Of a stretch of DNA of 64,000 nt, positions 22,271-31,528 are shown piece by piece. The DNA lies in the NCBI GenBank assembly GCA_001768235.1, contig MENK01000027.1, forward strand, positions 1-64,000, given 5' to 3'. Made by a program: the position numbers and the translations under genes. A model generated the notes under the pieces. That model searched no databases. It had not been told where the DNA came from and worked only from the letters and a program-made list of their open reading frames with translations. Within the stretch, counting starts at the first letter, position 1. Each line of letters opens with the position of its first letter. The stretch comes from Bacteroidetes bacterium GWB2_32_14. Its GTDB lineage: Bacteria; Bacteroidota; Bacteroidia; Bacteroidales; UBA12077.

Positions 22271-24364
22271 TTGAAAAACACGATTGTATTCATATTATGC
22301 TTACTTTTTCTATTTATAAAAGTAGAAAAGAAAGCATTTTGTCAAAATCAAGAGATCGATAGTATTCGTATTTCACTAACTCAAATGCCTGATGATACAA
22401 TAAAGGCTCTAAAGCTATCAAATTTATCATACCAATATTTAAAATATCAAATTGATACTGCTCTTGTTTATGGAAGAAGAGCAGTATTGTTATCTCAAAA
22501 GCTGAATTATAAATTTGGCCTGGCCTCTTCATTAAATCAAATGGGATTAATTCACAAATATTTATCCGACTTCGATTCTTCCCTTATTTATTATAAAAAA
22601 TCCTATTATTTATTCGACAGTTTAAAATTTGATCTGGAAAAAGCCAGCGTTCTTAACAGGATGGGTAATATTTATAAACGATATGGCGAATTTAATAAAT
22701 CAATAGACTGCTTCTTAAACAGCCTGAGGATATATCAAAATTTGAATGATTCAATCCACATGTCAGATGTAATGAACAATTTAGGAGTTCTTTACGATGA
22801 TATGAGATATTTTGATAAATCTCTTGAATATTATTTTTTAACCTTAGAAATGAGGAAGAAGATTAACCTGACAAATAATATTCATATAATTTACATGAAT
22901 ATCGCTAATGCTTACGATCAAAAGGATGATCATGTTAAAGCTGCAGAATATTATAAGCAGGCACTATATCTTTTAAAAGACCCTGACAACAAGTATGATC
23001 GTCTTTCTCTTCTTCATAATATCGGGAGTAATTATGAAGAAACAGGTAATTTTAAAGATGCTAAAAGTTACTATTTAAAAGCAATCTCTTTGGGAAAAGA
23101 AATAGGCAAAAAAGAAATACTTGTTCTTTCGCTTCAAGGCTTGGGAAATACCTTAATAAAACAGGGGGATAGGAAAGCAGGATTAAAATATCTCGAAGAA
23201 AGCTATCATCTTGCCAGCCAAATAGATGATGTTATAAAACAACACATGCTATCAAAAAACCTTTATTTGGCACATGAAAAAAATGGAAACTATGAAAAAG
23301 CCTTTTCTTATTTAAAGGAGTTTGTAGTATTTGAAGATAGTATCTTTAGCCTTGAAAAAAAGAAACAAATTATCGAATTAGAAAAGAAATATGAATCCGA
23401 GAAACGTCAGCAACAGATTTCTATACTCGAAAAAGAAAAAGAAATACAACAACTAAACCTTGCAAGAGCAGAACTAGATTCAAAACAAAAAAAGTTCCAG
23501 CGTAATATTTTATTTTTAACAATTCTTCTTACCCTTGCCTTTTTATTATTCATGATTTTAGAAAACCGAAAAAGGAAAAAACTAATCAAAATTCTAAAGA
23601 AACAAAACAATCAAATAGTTCATCAGCAGGCACAAATTGTAAAACAAAACAACGACCTGGTTGAGGCAAACAGAACAAAAGATAAATTATTCCAGATTAT
23701 TGCTCACGACCTGAGAAGCCCGCTGGTTTCTATCGACAGCCTTGCTCAACTAATCCCTTTTTGGATTAATGAGCAAGATTTCAAATCGTTGAATAAGCTG
23801 TCCAAAACACTTGAAATATCTGCTAAAAATTTATTATCACTCATCGACAACCTGCTAAATTGGGCATTAAGCCAGCAGGGAGAATTCCCGTTTAAACCCG
23901 AAAAGATGAACCTGGCTAAGTTGGGAAAAGAAATCCTTGAGATTTACAAACCGATTGCAGAACTAAAGAAAATACAAATTCTATGCGAAATGTGCAATAA
24001 CACACATGTTTATGCAGATCGCAACATGGTGTCGGCAATAATCCGGAATTTATTAAACAACGCTATTAAATATACTTCTGAAAATGGTACAATAATAATT
24101 GGCTCAAGTATCGAAAATGAAATTGCTCATGTATGGGTCAAAGACAATGGTGTTGGTTTTGCTCCTGAAAACCAGGAAAAAGTATTTAAAATTGTACATG
24201 GAACATCTAATGGCACCCGCGGAGAAACAGGGAAAGGACTGGGATTGTTTTTTTGCAAGGAATTTGTAACAATGAATAAGGGCGATATATTTATCGACAG
24301 CCAGCTAAACAAGGGAACAAAAATCACATTCACACTTCCAAGCAGAGAAATTTCACAAAATTAA
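22271..24364 (+). CDS. TPR-repeat sensor histidine kinase
   Basis: Signal peptide, multiple TPRs, coiled coil, TM, HisKA IIAHDLRSPLVSIDSLAQL, HATPase GKGLGLFFCKEFV. Confidence 0.9.
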   Translation: MKNTIVFILCLLFLFIKVEKKAFCQNQEIDSIRISLTQMPDDTIKALKLSNLSYQYLKYQIDTALVYGRRAVLLSQKLNYKFGLASSLNQMGLIHKYLSDFDSSLIYYKKSYYLFDSLKFDLEKASVLNRMGNIYKRYGEFNKSIDCFLNSLRIYQNLNDSIHMSDVMNNLGVLYDDMRYFDKSLEYYFLTLEMRKKINLTNNIHIIYMNIANAYDQKDDHVKAAEYYKQALYLLKDPDNKYDRLSLLHNIGSNYEETGNFKDAKSYYLKAISLGKEIGKKEILVLSLQGLGNTLIKQGDRKAGLKYLEESYHLASQIDDVIKQHMLSKNLYLAHEKNGNYEKAFSYLKEFVVFEDSIFSLEKKKQIIELEKKYESEKRQQQISILEKEKEIQQLNLARAELDSKQKKFQRNILFLTILLTLAFLLFMILENRKRKKLIKILKKQNNQIVHQQAQIVKQNNDLVEANRTKDKLFQIIAHDLRSPLVSIDSLAQLIPFWINEQDFKSLNKLSKTLEISAKNLLSLIDNLLNWALSQQGEFPFKPEKMNLAKLGKEILEIYKPIAELKKIQILCEMCNNTHVYADRNMVSAIIRNLLNNAIKYTSENGTIIIGSSIENEIAHVWVKDNGVGFAPENQEKVFKIVHGTSNGTRGETGKGLGLFFCKEFVTMNKGDIFIDSQLNKGTKITFTLPSREISQN

Positions 24365-24444
24365 AATCCCTTCTAATTTATTTTCAAGTGTATTTTGTAT
24401 ATTTAGCTTCCAAAAATATCATTACAAATAAAAATTAAACGACT

Positions 24445-24918
24445 ATGGCAAAGCGAGATAATGCGATAAAAGATATTATCGAGTTGGATGAACTGGAAGC
24501 AATTATAAAAAAATGCAATATATGCAGGGTTGGAATGGTTGATGTTGACACACCATACGTTCTAGCAATGAACTTTGGATACGAAGATCAAACCATTTGG
24601 CTGCATTGTGCCAAAGAAGGTAAAAAGGTTGACATCCTGAAACACAACAATAAAGTATGTATCGAGTTCGATACCGATCATAAACTATTTGCAAGGCACG
24701 AGCATGTTGCCTGTTCGTGGCGATTTGCTTACAGAAGTGTCCTGGTTCATGGCCACGCACTCTTTGTCGATGATTATGAAGAAAAATTAAAAGGGTTGGG
24801 CGTTTTTATGAGAAACTATTCCGAAAAAGAATTTGAATACTCAAAACCATCGGTTGATAATGTTTTGATTATAAAAATCCCTATAGAATCGATTACAGGA
24901 AGATCGTTCGAATATTAA
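24445..24918 (+). CDS. Pyridoxamine 5'-phosphate oxidase family protein (flavin/heme-binding split barrel)
   Basis: IIKKCNICRVGMVDVDTPYVLAMNFGYEDQTIWLHCAKEGKKVDIL...SVLVHGHA. Confidence 0.88.
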   Translation: MAKRDNAIKDIIELDELEAIIKKCNICRVGMVDVDTPYVLAMNFGYEDQTIWLHCAKEGKKVDILKHNNKVCIEFDTDHKLFARHEHVACSWRFAYRSVLVHGHALFVDDYEEKLKGLGVFMRNYSEKEFEYSKPSVDNVLIIKIPIESITGRSFEY

Positions 24919-24932
24919 TCTTTTTATACTAT

Positions 24933-25412
24933 ATGAAAAAAATTAATAATCCATTCACACATATTCCTGGGTATAATTGTTTTGGATGTTCTCCTGACAA
25001 TCAGCTGGGATTGCAAATGCATTTTTTTGAAGAAGGCGAATGGATTATTTCTCCCTGGAAACCCAGGCCACATCTTACGGGATATGGAAATATCTTACAC
25101 GGCGGAATACAAACAACACTTATGGATGAAATTGCAAGCTGGTTGTTGTATATTAAGCTTGAGACAGCTGGAGTTACTTCAGGTATAAATGTAAAATTTA
25201 AGAAAGCCGTTGAAACCGACAAAGGTATAATTACAATTCGGGCCAAACTGGTTGATCATAACCGTAAACTGGCAACAATTTATACCGAACTGCTAAACAC
25301 AAAAGGAGAACTTTGCACCGAAGCAGAAATCAAATATTTTATTTTCTCACAGGATGTTGCACGCGAGAAATTCTATTACCCCGGGAAAGAAGCATTTTTT
25401 AGAAACAAATAA
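24933..25412 (+). CDS. PaaI-type hotdog thioesterase
   Basis: HGGIQTTLMDEIASW hotdog motif. Confidence 0.85.
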   Translation: MKKINNPFTHIPGYNCFGCSPDNQLGLQMHFFEEGEWIISPWKPRPHLTGYGNILHGGIQTTLMDEIASWLLYIKLETAGVTSGINVKFKKAVETDKGIITIRAKLVDHNRKLATIYTELLNTKGELCTEAEIKYFIFSQDVAREKFYYPGKEAFFRNK

Positions 25413-25541
25413 CCCGCCCTTTTATTATTCTTTCTTTCTCATATAAAGATTTTCTCACTGATTTAAATAATTCAATTTTTATTTAATCCTATTCGTTTTT
25501 ACATAGTCAAATAATCTAAACATCACGAAAAATTTATACCG

Positions 25542-26927
25542 ATGAAATATTTTGTAATTCTTTTTGCTTTCCTTTCAATTACAGTTTCCTGTACCAATCA
25601 AAAATCAATCGATAAATTACCTGATTCGGAAGTTCTTGGGCTGATTTACTCCGAAGCAGAAAAAAGCAGCGAATCGTATGAAAACCTAAGGTATTTAACT
25701 ACAAATTATACAAAAAGACTAGCCTGTTACCCGCAAAGTATTGAAGCCGCAAGGTGGGCAAAATCGGTTATAGATAAAATGTACCTTGACCAGGTTTTCT
25801 TGCAGGAAGCCCTGGTTATGAACTGGAAAAGAGGCTCACAGGAAACAGCTTATATTCAGGTAAATGAAAAAACAATACCTGTTAATGTTTGTGCCCTGGG
25901 ACGCGGGATAGCAACTCCTGAAAAAGGTATTGAAGCCGGGGTAATTGAAGTAAACGGGTTAGATGAACTTTCTCTGCTTCCAAAAAGCAAAGTTGAAGGA
26001 AAAATTATTTTTCTCAATCAGGCGATGAACCCGAATCTTGAGAATCCCTTTCAGGCATATGGTGAAGCAGCAGGCCAGCGATTTATGGGCCCAATTATGG
26101 CAGCAGAACGTGGAGCTGTTGGTACGGTAATTCGCTCATTAACCACAGCTATTGATGAATTTCCTCATACAGGCGTTACCCGAAAGCCCGACAATGAACT
26201 TACCGTTCCGGCAGTTTGTATTGCAACCAAACATGCCAATTTGTTGAGTGATATGTTAAAACAGAACCCTGATTTAAAATTTAATTTTAAAACGGATTGT
26301 AAAAACTTACCCGATACAACTACATATAATACAATTGGAGAAATTACAGGAACAGAATTTCCAAACGAGTATATTGTTATTGGCGGGCATCTTGATGCCT
26401 GGGATAACAGCCCCGGTGCACACGACGATGGTGGTGGCTGTATGCAGGCTATTGAAGTCCTTAGAATATTTAAAGAGCTTGGAATCAAACCTAAACGCTC
26501 GATTCGTGCAGTTATGTACATGGACGAAGAAATTTCACAAGGCGGAGGGCGTACTTATGCCGAACAGGCTAAACAAAGAGGAGAAATTCATCTAGCTGCC
26601 ATTGAAAGCGACAGGGGTGTAGCACAACCTTTAGGTTTTTCAATTGATGCATCCCCTGAAAAAATTGAGGAAATTGCATCTTGGGGTGAACTTTTTAAAC
26701 CTTACAACATTAATGTCTTTATTGCAGGTGGCGGAGGAGTTGATATTGCCCCGCTGAAAGATCAGGGTACTGTACTTATGGGATTGTTAACCGACCCGGA
26801 GCATTATTTTGATTATCATCATTCTGCTAACGACACCTTCGATAAAATTAACCGATCCGAAATGCAAAAAGGAGCAGCAACAATGGCTGCGTTGGTATAT
26901 TTAATTGATAAGTACGGGTTAAAATAA
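25542..26927 (+). CDS. M28 family zinc peptidase (secreted lipoprotein)
   Basis: Lipobox TVSCTN; VIGGHLDAWDNSPGAHDDGGGCMQ, MYMDEE, HHSANDTFDKI metal ligands. Confidence 0.92.
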   Translation: MKYFVILFAFLSITVSCTNQKSIDKLPDSEVLGLIYSEAEKSSESYENLRYLTTNYTKRLACYPQSIEAARWAKSVIDKMYLDQVFLQEALVMNWKRGSQETAYIQVNEKTIPVNVCALGRGIATPEKGIEAGVIEVNGLDELSLLPKSKVEGKIIFLNQAMNPNLENPFQAYGEAAGQRFMGPIMAAERGAVGTVIRSLTTAIDEFPHTGVTRKPDNELTVPAVCIATKHANLLSDMLKQNPDLKFNFKTDCKNLPDTTTYNTIGEITGTEFPNEYIVIGGHLDAWDNSPGAHDDGGGCMQAIEVLRIFKELGIKPKRSIRAVMYMDEEISQGGGRTYAEQAKQRGEIHLAAIESDRGVAQPLGFSIDASPEKIEEIASWGELFKPYNINVFIAGGGGVDIAPLKDQGTVLMGLLTDPEHYFDYHHSANDTFDKINRSEMQKGAATMAALVYLIDKYGLK

Positions 26928-27110
26928 AAATAAGTGAATCATTCCTTATCGTTTGCTATGTTCAAATAAAAAACAAATTTTTTATAGAATCTAAAAAACA
27001 ACTCCTTCCCAATCTGGCAAATTACATCGTATTGATTTTTATATCCCCCGAAAATCAGTAAATTCGGTTTGAAATTTGCTGTGGTGTTTATTTGTAAATA
27101 CAAATATTAA

Positions 27111-30100
27111 ATGAAAAAACTTCTTAAAATATTTTCTTACGTTATAATTATTGTCATTGTTTTAGCTATTACCCTGACCGTTGTTGCAAAATTATCGGAA
27201 GACAAAATAACCGATATGGTTTTGAAAAAGTTAAGCGAAAGCATTGAAGCTCCATTAGTTGTTGATGGCGTTTCGTTTAATCTGATACGTAAATTCCCTC
27301 TGGCAACGATTGAACTGGAAAATGTTTTACTGGGTGTACATTATAGTTCAAATGGCTCAGATTCAGTTTCAAATAAATTAGATACTATTATCAGCATAAG
27401 TAAAGTTTATATCTCGGTTAAATCAAAACCACTATTGAAAGGGTTTTTTGAAATAAAAAAAGTTGAAATAAATGGTGCTTTGATCAATTATATGGTGGAT
27501 ACAAGCGGAACTACGAATATCGATTTCCTGATAAAAAGCAGCAAAACTTCAGAAACTGATTCGTTGCCGAAAAAACCTTTAAATTTAACATTAACAGATC
27601 TTTCAATTAAGAATTTAATCTGCAATTTTAATGACAGCCTGCATAAAGCAAAAGCACATGTTGTAATCCCGAAATTAAAAATTGATGCGGATATTCAATC
27701 TGAAAATATTTTAGCATCAGCAAAAGGTGAAATAAACTTAACCAACTGTAGTCTTGATAATACAAATTTGTATTTAATGAATAAAACCTTCATAAATTTC
27801 GATGTAAACTACGAAACCGATTCGATAAATATAAAACAACTGATTGTTAATACGGATGGTGCAAATTTGGATATACTGGGGTCTGTTTGTTTTTATAGGG
27901 ATATTAAAACGAATATCACATTCGAAGGAACAGATTTTATTTTGAGCGAACTGGTTAAATACACTCCTGAAGAAATATTAAAGAAGGTTGGACTAAGAAA
28001 AATTTCCGGAAAAATGAACCTGGAAGGGGAGATTAATGGAACGTATTCTGATACTGAACTGCCAAAAATAGATTTATCCTTAGATTTTCAAAAAGGAGAT
28101 ATTGTTACTTCCGGTTATCCCGAGTTGAAAAATATTTCGTTTAAAGGAAAAGTTACAAATGGAATTCTTCGAAACAACAAATCAACACAAATTGATTTGA
28201 ATTCATTTCATTTTGAAACTGCTCTGAGCAAATTTGATGTAGCTTTTTCTGTTTTAGATATCGATCATCCAAAATACAATATCAATGCAGACATAGTTGT
28301 TAATACAGATGAATTCAATAAATATATTGCAGACTCGTTAATTCAAAATGTTAACGGGATTATTAAAGCAAAACTTTCAACAAAAGGGGAGCTCCCCGAT
28401 TCAATCGGGAATGATTTTGCAGATTATATCATGGCAAATACCCTTGCAAATATTGAGTTAGATAGCCTTACTATTGATGTGGACTCGTCCTTATCTGTAG
28501 AAAATTTTTCAACTAAAATTGATTACACGCCGAATAATCTTAAAATAAGTGATTTAACTGTTTCAATCCCGGCTTATAAAGCAACCCTGAAAAACACATC
28601 TTTTGATGCTTATTTTCAGGGAAGTATCAATAACAAATCCAATATAACGCTGGACTTAAAATCATTTCATATCGAAACTGGAAGTTCAGAATTTACCGGG
28701 TTTGCAACGATTAAAAATTTTGAAAAACCAACTTATTCGTTAACAAGCAATATCAAATTAAACCTGGATGAAGCAAAAACGATGTTCCCCGATTCATTGA
28801 TAACAAACTTATCAGGAAAGATGTTTGCTGATATTGAATCATTTGGGACACTCAACCTGGACTCAGTCGCTGATCAGGCTATGAATATTGTATTTAAAAC
28901 CAGTTCTTTCAAGTTTATTTTTGAAGATGTTTCTATAGAAACACCTTATTTCAATCAATATAAAATTGAAAATTTCAGTGGTTTGGTTAATATGAACCCC
29001 GATGCAATTACAATTAATAAAACGAGAGGAATTGCAGGGAAAATTGAGTTCGAAATCGATTCCACCACAATTAAAAATTTATACAACACCGTTATTAAAA
29101 ACCAGGCAGAACAACTTTCTGTTGATACCCGAATAAATTTTGGGAATTTAGATTACACCATGCTTACGCCATTTATGGTTAACGATTCGGTTTTAGAGAA
29201 AGCTAACCCCGGCAATACAGCAAAGGTAAAAGAACCTCATCATTTTACAATACTTATAAAGGGGGCTGCAAAGGTTGAAAGCTTAACGTACAATAAAGTA
29301 TTTGTAAAAGATATATCAGCCTTATTTAATATTAAAGATAGTGTATATACTCTTGATAAGTTTAAATTTACGGCATTTGATGGAAATATAAACTCATCGG
29401 TAAAATATGCCATCAGGGCAGGGAATATGTCAATCATCGAGATGCACAATATCATTGAAAAAATAGATATTAAAAAGCTATTGGTTGATTTCGATAATTT
29501 TAAGGATTTCTACAAGCCAGGTATTACTCATGAAAATATAAGCGGGTTATTATCAACAAACCTGAACAGCAAATTTGTTCTGATTGGGGATTCGCTAATT
29601 CAAAATGATATGCGTGTAAAAGGTGATTTAAAGATTGAAAATGGAGGGGTTTATGATTTTGAACCAGCCATGGAATTATCAAAATTCACGGGAATTAAAG
29701 AGTTAGACAACATTCAATTTAAGACACTCGAGTGTAATATTTTCATGTTTAAAAATAAATTGTATGTTCCAAAAACAAATATTGTAAGCACAGCCCTTGA
29801 TATTACTGCCTATGGTATGCAGAGTCTGGGAGAAGATTATGAATATCATTTCCAATTGCATTTGGGTGATGTTTTAAAAGGCAAATCAAAAAGGTTGCTA
29901 AAAGAACAATCCCAAAGTGGAGATGAAATTAAAGATGAAGATATTGATCGATCTACTGTAGATTTAGTTCATTCAAAAATCAAAGGCAAAACCAAAACAG
30001 GATTTGACAATAAAAATCTGCAAAAAACAATGGAAACAAAAATAAGAGTACAGGAAAAAATGTTAAATTTAATCTTTCGTCCAGAGTGGTTTAACTTTGA

Positions 30101-30128
30101 CACGAAAGTATATTCAATTAAACAATAA
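27111..30128 (+). CDS. AsmA family protein
   Basis: 1005 aa; N-terminal TM, long beta-repeat architecture, AsmA-like C-terminal region. Confidence 0.85.
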   Translation: MKKLLKIFSYVIIIVIVLAITLTVVAKLSEDKITDMVLKKLSESIEAPLVVDGVSFNLIRKFPLATIELENVLLGVHYSSNGSDSVSNKLDTIISISKVYISVKSKPLLKGFFEIKKVEINGALINYMVDTSGTTNIDFLIKSSKTSETDSLPKKPLNLTLTDLSIKNLICNFNDSLHKAKAHVVIPKLKIDADIQSENILASAKGEINLTNCSLDNTNLYLMNKTFINFDVNYETDSINIKQLIVNTDGANLDILGSVCFYRDIKTNITFEGTDFILSELVKYTPEEILKKVGLRKISGKMNLEGEINGTYSDTELPKIDLSLDFQKGDIVTSGYPELKNISFKGKVTNGILRNNKSTQIDLNSFHFETALSKFDVAFSVLDIDHPKYNINADIVVNTDEFNKYIADSLIQNVNGIIKAKLSTKGELPDSIGNDFADYIMANTLANIELDSLTIDVDSSLSVENFSTKIDYTPNNLKISDLTVSIPAYKATLKNTSFDAYFQGSINNKSNITLDLKSFHIETGSSEFTGFATIKNFEKPTYSLTSNIKLNLDEAKTMFPDSLITNLSGKMFADIESFGTLNLDSVADQAMNIVFKTSSFKFIFEDVSIETPYFNQYKIENFSGLVNMNPDAITINKTRGIAGKIEFEIDSTTIKNLYNTVIKNQAEQLSVDTRINFGNLDYTMLTPFMVNDSVLEKANPGNTAKVKEPHHFTILIKGAAKVESLTYNKVFVKDISALFNIKDSVYTLDKFKFTAFDGNINSSVKYAIRAGNMSIIEMHNIIEKIDIKKLLVDFDNFKDFYKPGITHENISGLLSTNLNSKFVLIGDSLIQNDMRVKGDLKIENGGVYDFEPAMELSKFTGIKELDNIQFKTLECNIFMFKNKLYVPKTNIVSTALDITAYGMQSLGEDYEYHFQLHLGDVLKGKSKRLLKEQSQSGDEIKDEDIDRSTVDLVHSKIKGKTKTGFDNKNLQKTMETKIRVQEKMLNLIFRPEWFNFDTKVYSIKQ

Positions 30129-30142
30129 TTAATTATAATATT

Positions 30143-30478
30143 ATGAAAAAGAGAGTCTTTATTTTATCATTATTATTGACGGGAGCAATTGTCGCTTTTC
30201 ACACAGCTTGTGAAAAAGACCCGGTTGAAGCCTGTGAGCAAGATTTATTTTGTGACGGGACAATGGAAGTTACTGCATGTTGTACTGATGGTACTGACTG
30301 CTATTATACGTATAATGGGCAAGAATACCCTGATACCGAGCAAGGATTAGCAGACCTGGTTGAAGCATTGGATTGTGGTACTACAAAATCCATTTCAATT
30401 GATGGAGAAAATGATTCCATGTTTGTAATACTTCAATCTTTGTTAGAAAAGGCCAGGGAATTAAGCAACCGGCAATAA
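30143..30478 (+). CDS. Small cysteine-rich lipoprotein
   Basis: Signal peptide with FHTACEKD lipobox-like motif; multiple Cys in mature part; 14 bp after asmA. Confidence 0.7.
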   Translation: MKKRVFILSLLLTGAIVAFHTACEKDPVEACEQDLFCDGTMEVTACCTDGTDCYYTYNGQEYPDTEQGLADLVEALDCGTTKSISIDGENDSMFVILQSLLEKARELSNRQ

Positions 30479-30518
30479 TAATAAAGCTGCCAGATTTGAA
30501 TCTGGCGGCTTTATTATT
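30477..30518. terminator. Strong bidirectional terminator
   Basis: AATAATAAAGCTGCCAGAT-TTGA-ATCTGGCGGCTTTATTATT: 19-bp stem with one G.U wobble. Confidence 0.88.
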
Positions 30519-30563
30519 GAAATCACTATTGTCCGGTAAAACTTTTAACAAGTATTTACTGTC

Positions 30564-30698
30564 GTGCTTACAGCACTTTTGATTTTTGTAAGCTGCTGAT
30601 TATTACCATACTTTTGCCCCGATGGGGCTTTTGTTGAGCTCCAAAGGAACGAAAGTATTGTAAAACAATACCAACCAAAAAGGAAAGCCCTGTAAGGG
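30564..30698. repeat. Intergenic hairpin array (REP-like candidate)
   Basis: Four perfect short hairpins: GTGCT/AGCAC, GCCCC/GGGGC, GTATTG/CAATAC, CCCT/AGGG in non-coding DNA. Confidence 0.5.
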
Positions 30699-30791
30699 TG
30701 AAAGAAACATGGATGTCTTATTGTTTCAATATATCATTATATATCTATATTTTTTATCGGATAACAGTGTATTGAAATTTATTATTTCCTG

Positions 30792-31325
30792 TTAATCTTT
30801 TGAAGAAAAAACAGACCTTTTCTTTAGCTGTTTTTTAAGTAGCGATTCCAGTTCCGGGCCTCGAACGTTAATGCCAATTATAATTCCATTACCATCAATT
30901 AAAAATCCTGCCGGAATACTTTTTACATTATACGTTTGTGCTACTGCATTTTTCCATCCATTTATTTCGCCTAAATGATAGTGCCATTCCAGCTGATCCG
31001 CTTCTATGGCTTTTTCGCACATATCCTGCTTAAAATCCAATGAAACACTTAATACGGTAAATCCATCACCGGTTTTAAAACTGGCATCCTTGTATTTTTT
31101 GTAAATACTTACTATTTGCGGGTTCTCCTTTCTGCATGGTTTACACCATGAAGCCCAAAAATCAATCAATACCATTTTCCCCCTTAAATCCGATAACCTG
31201 AACTCTTCGCCTGTAATTAATTTTTGAGTAATTTCAGGTGCTTTATCTCCAACTGTTAATTCCTGACCAAACAGATTTAAAGACATTAAAATCAAATAAA
31301 AAAGGACTGTCAGCTTATACTTCAT
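30792..31325 (-). CDS. TlpA/AhpC-TSA family thioredoxin-like protein
   Basis: DFWASWCKPCRKENP active site, signal peptide. Confidence 0.92.
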   Translation of the reverse strand: MKYKLTVLFYLILMSLNLFGQELTVGDKAPEITQKLITGEEFRLSDLRGKMVLIDFWASWCKPCRKENPQIVSIYKKYKDASFKTGDGFTVLSVSLDFKQDMCEKAIEADQLEWHYHLGEINGWKNAVAQTYNVKSIPAGFLIDGNGIIIGINVRGPELESLLKKQLKKRSVFSSKD

Positions 31326-31462
31326 GAATTTTACTCTTAATGTTCATTCGATATGCTAAGATAAGTATTATTACTTAACACGTTGTATCAAAAAATGTTT
31401 TTAATTTAATGAATATAAATTACCTGAATAAAGATACATTTATTTATATTTCAGGAAAACAT

Positions 31463-31516
31463 CGTGCACAGTGTGGTTTTTTAACCACAAAGCACACCAT
31501 GTTTTTCACAATGTAC
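31463..31516. repeat. TTAACCAC-type intergenic repeat, degenerate
   Basis: TGTGGTT-TTTT-AACCACA hairpin followed by AAGCACACCATG...; resembles element at 55467-55567. Confidence 0.35.
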
Positions 31517-31528
31517 ACTTTTGTTGAT

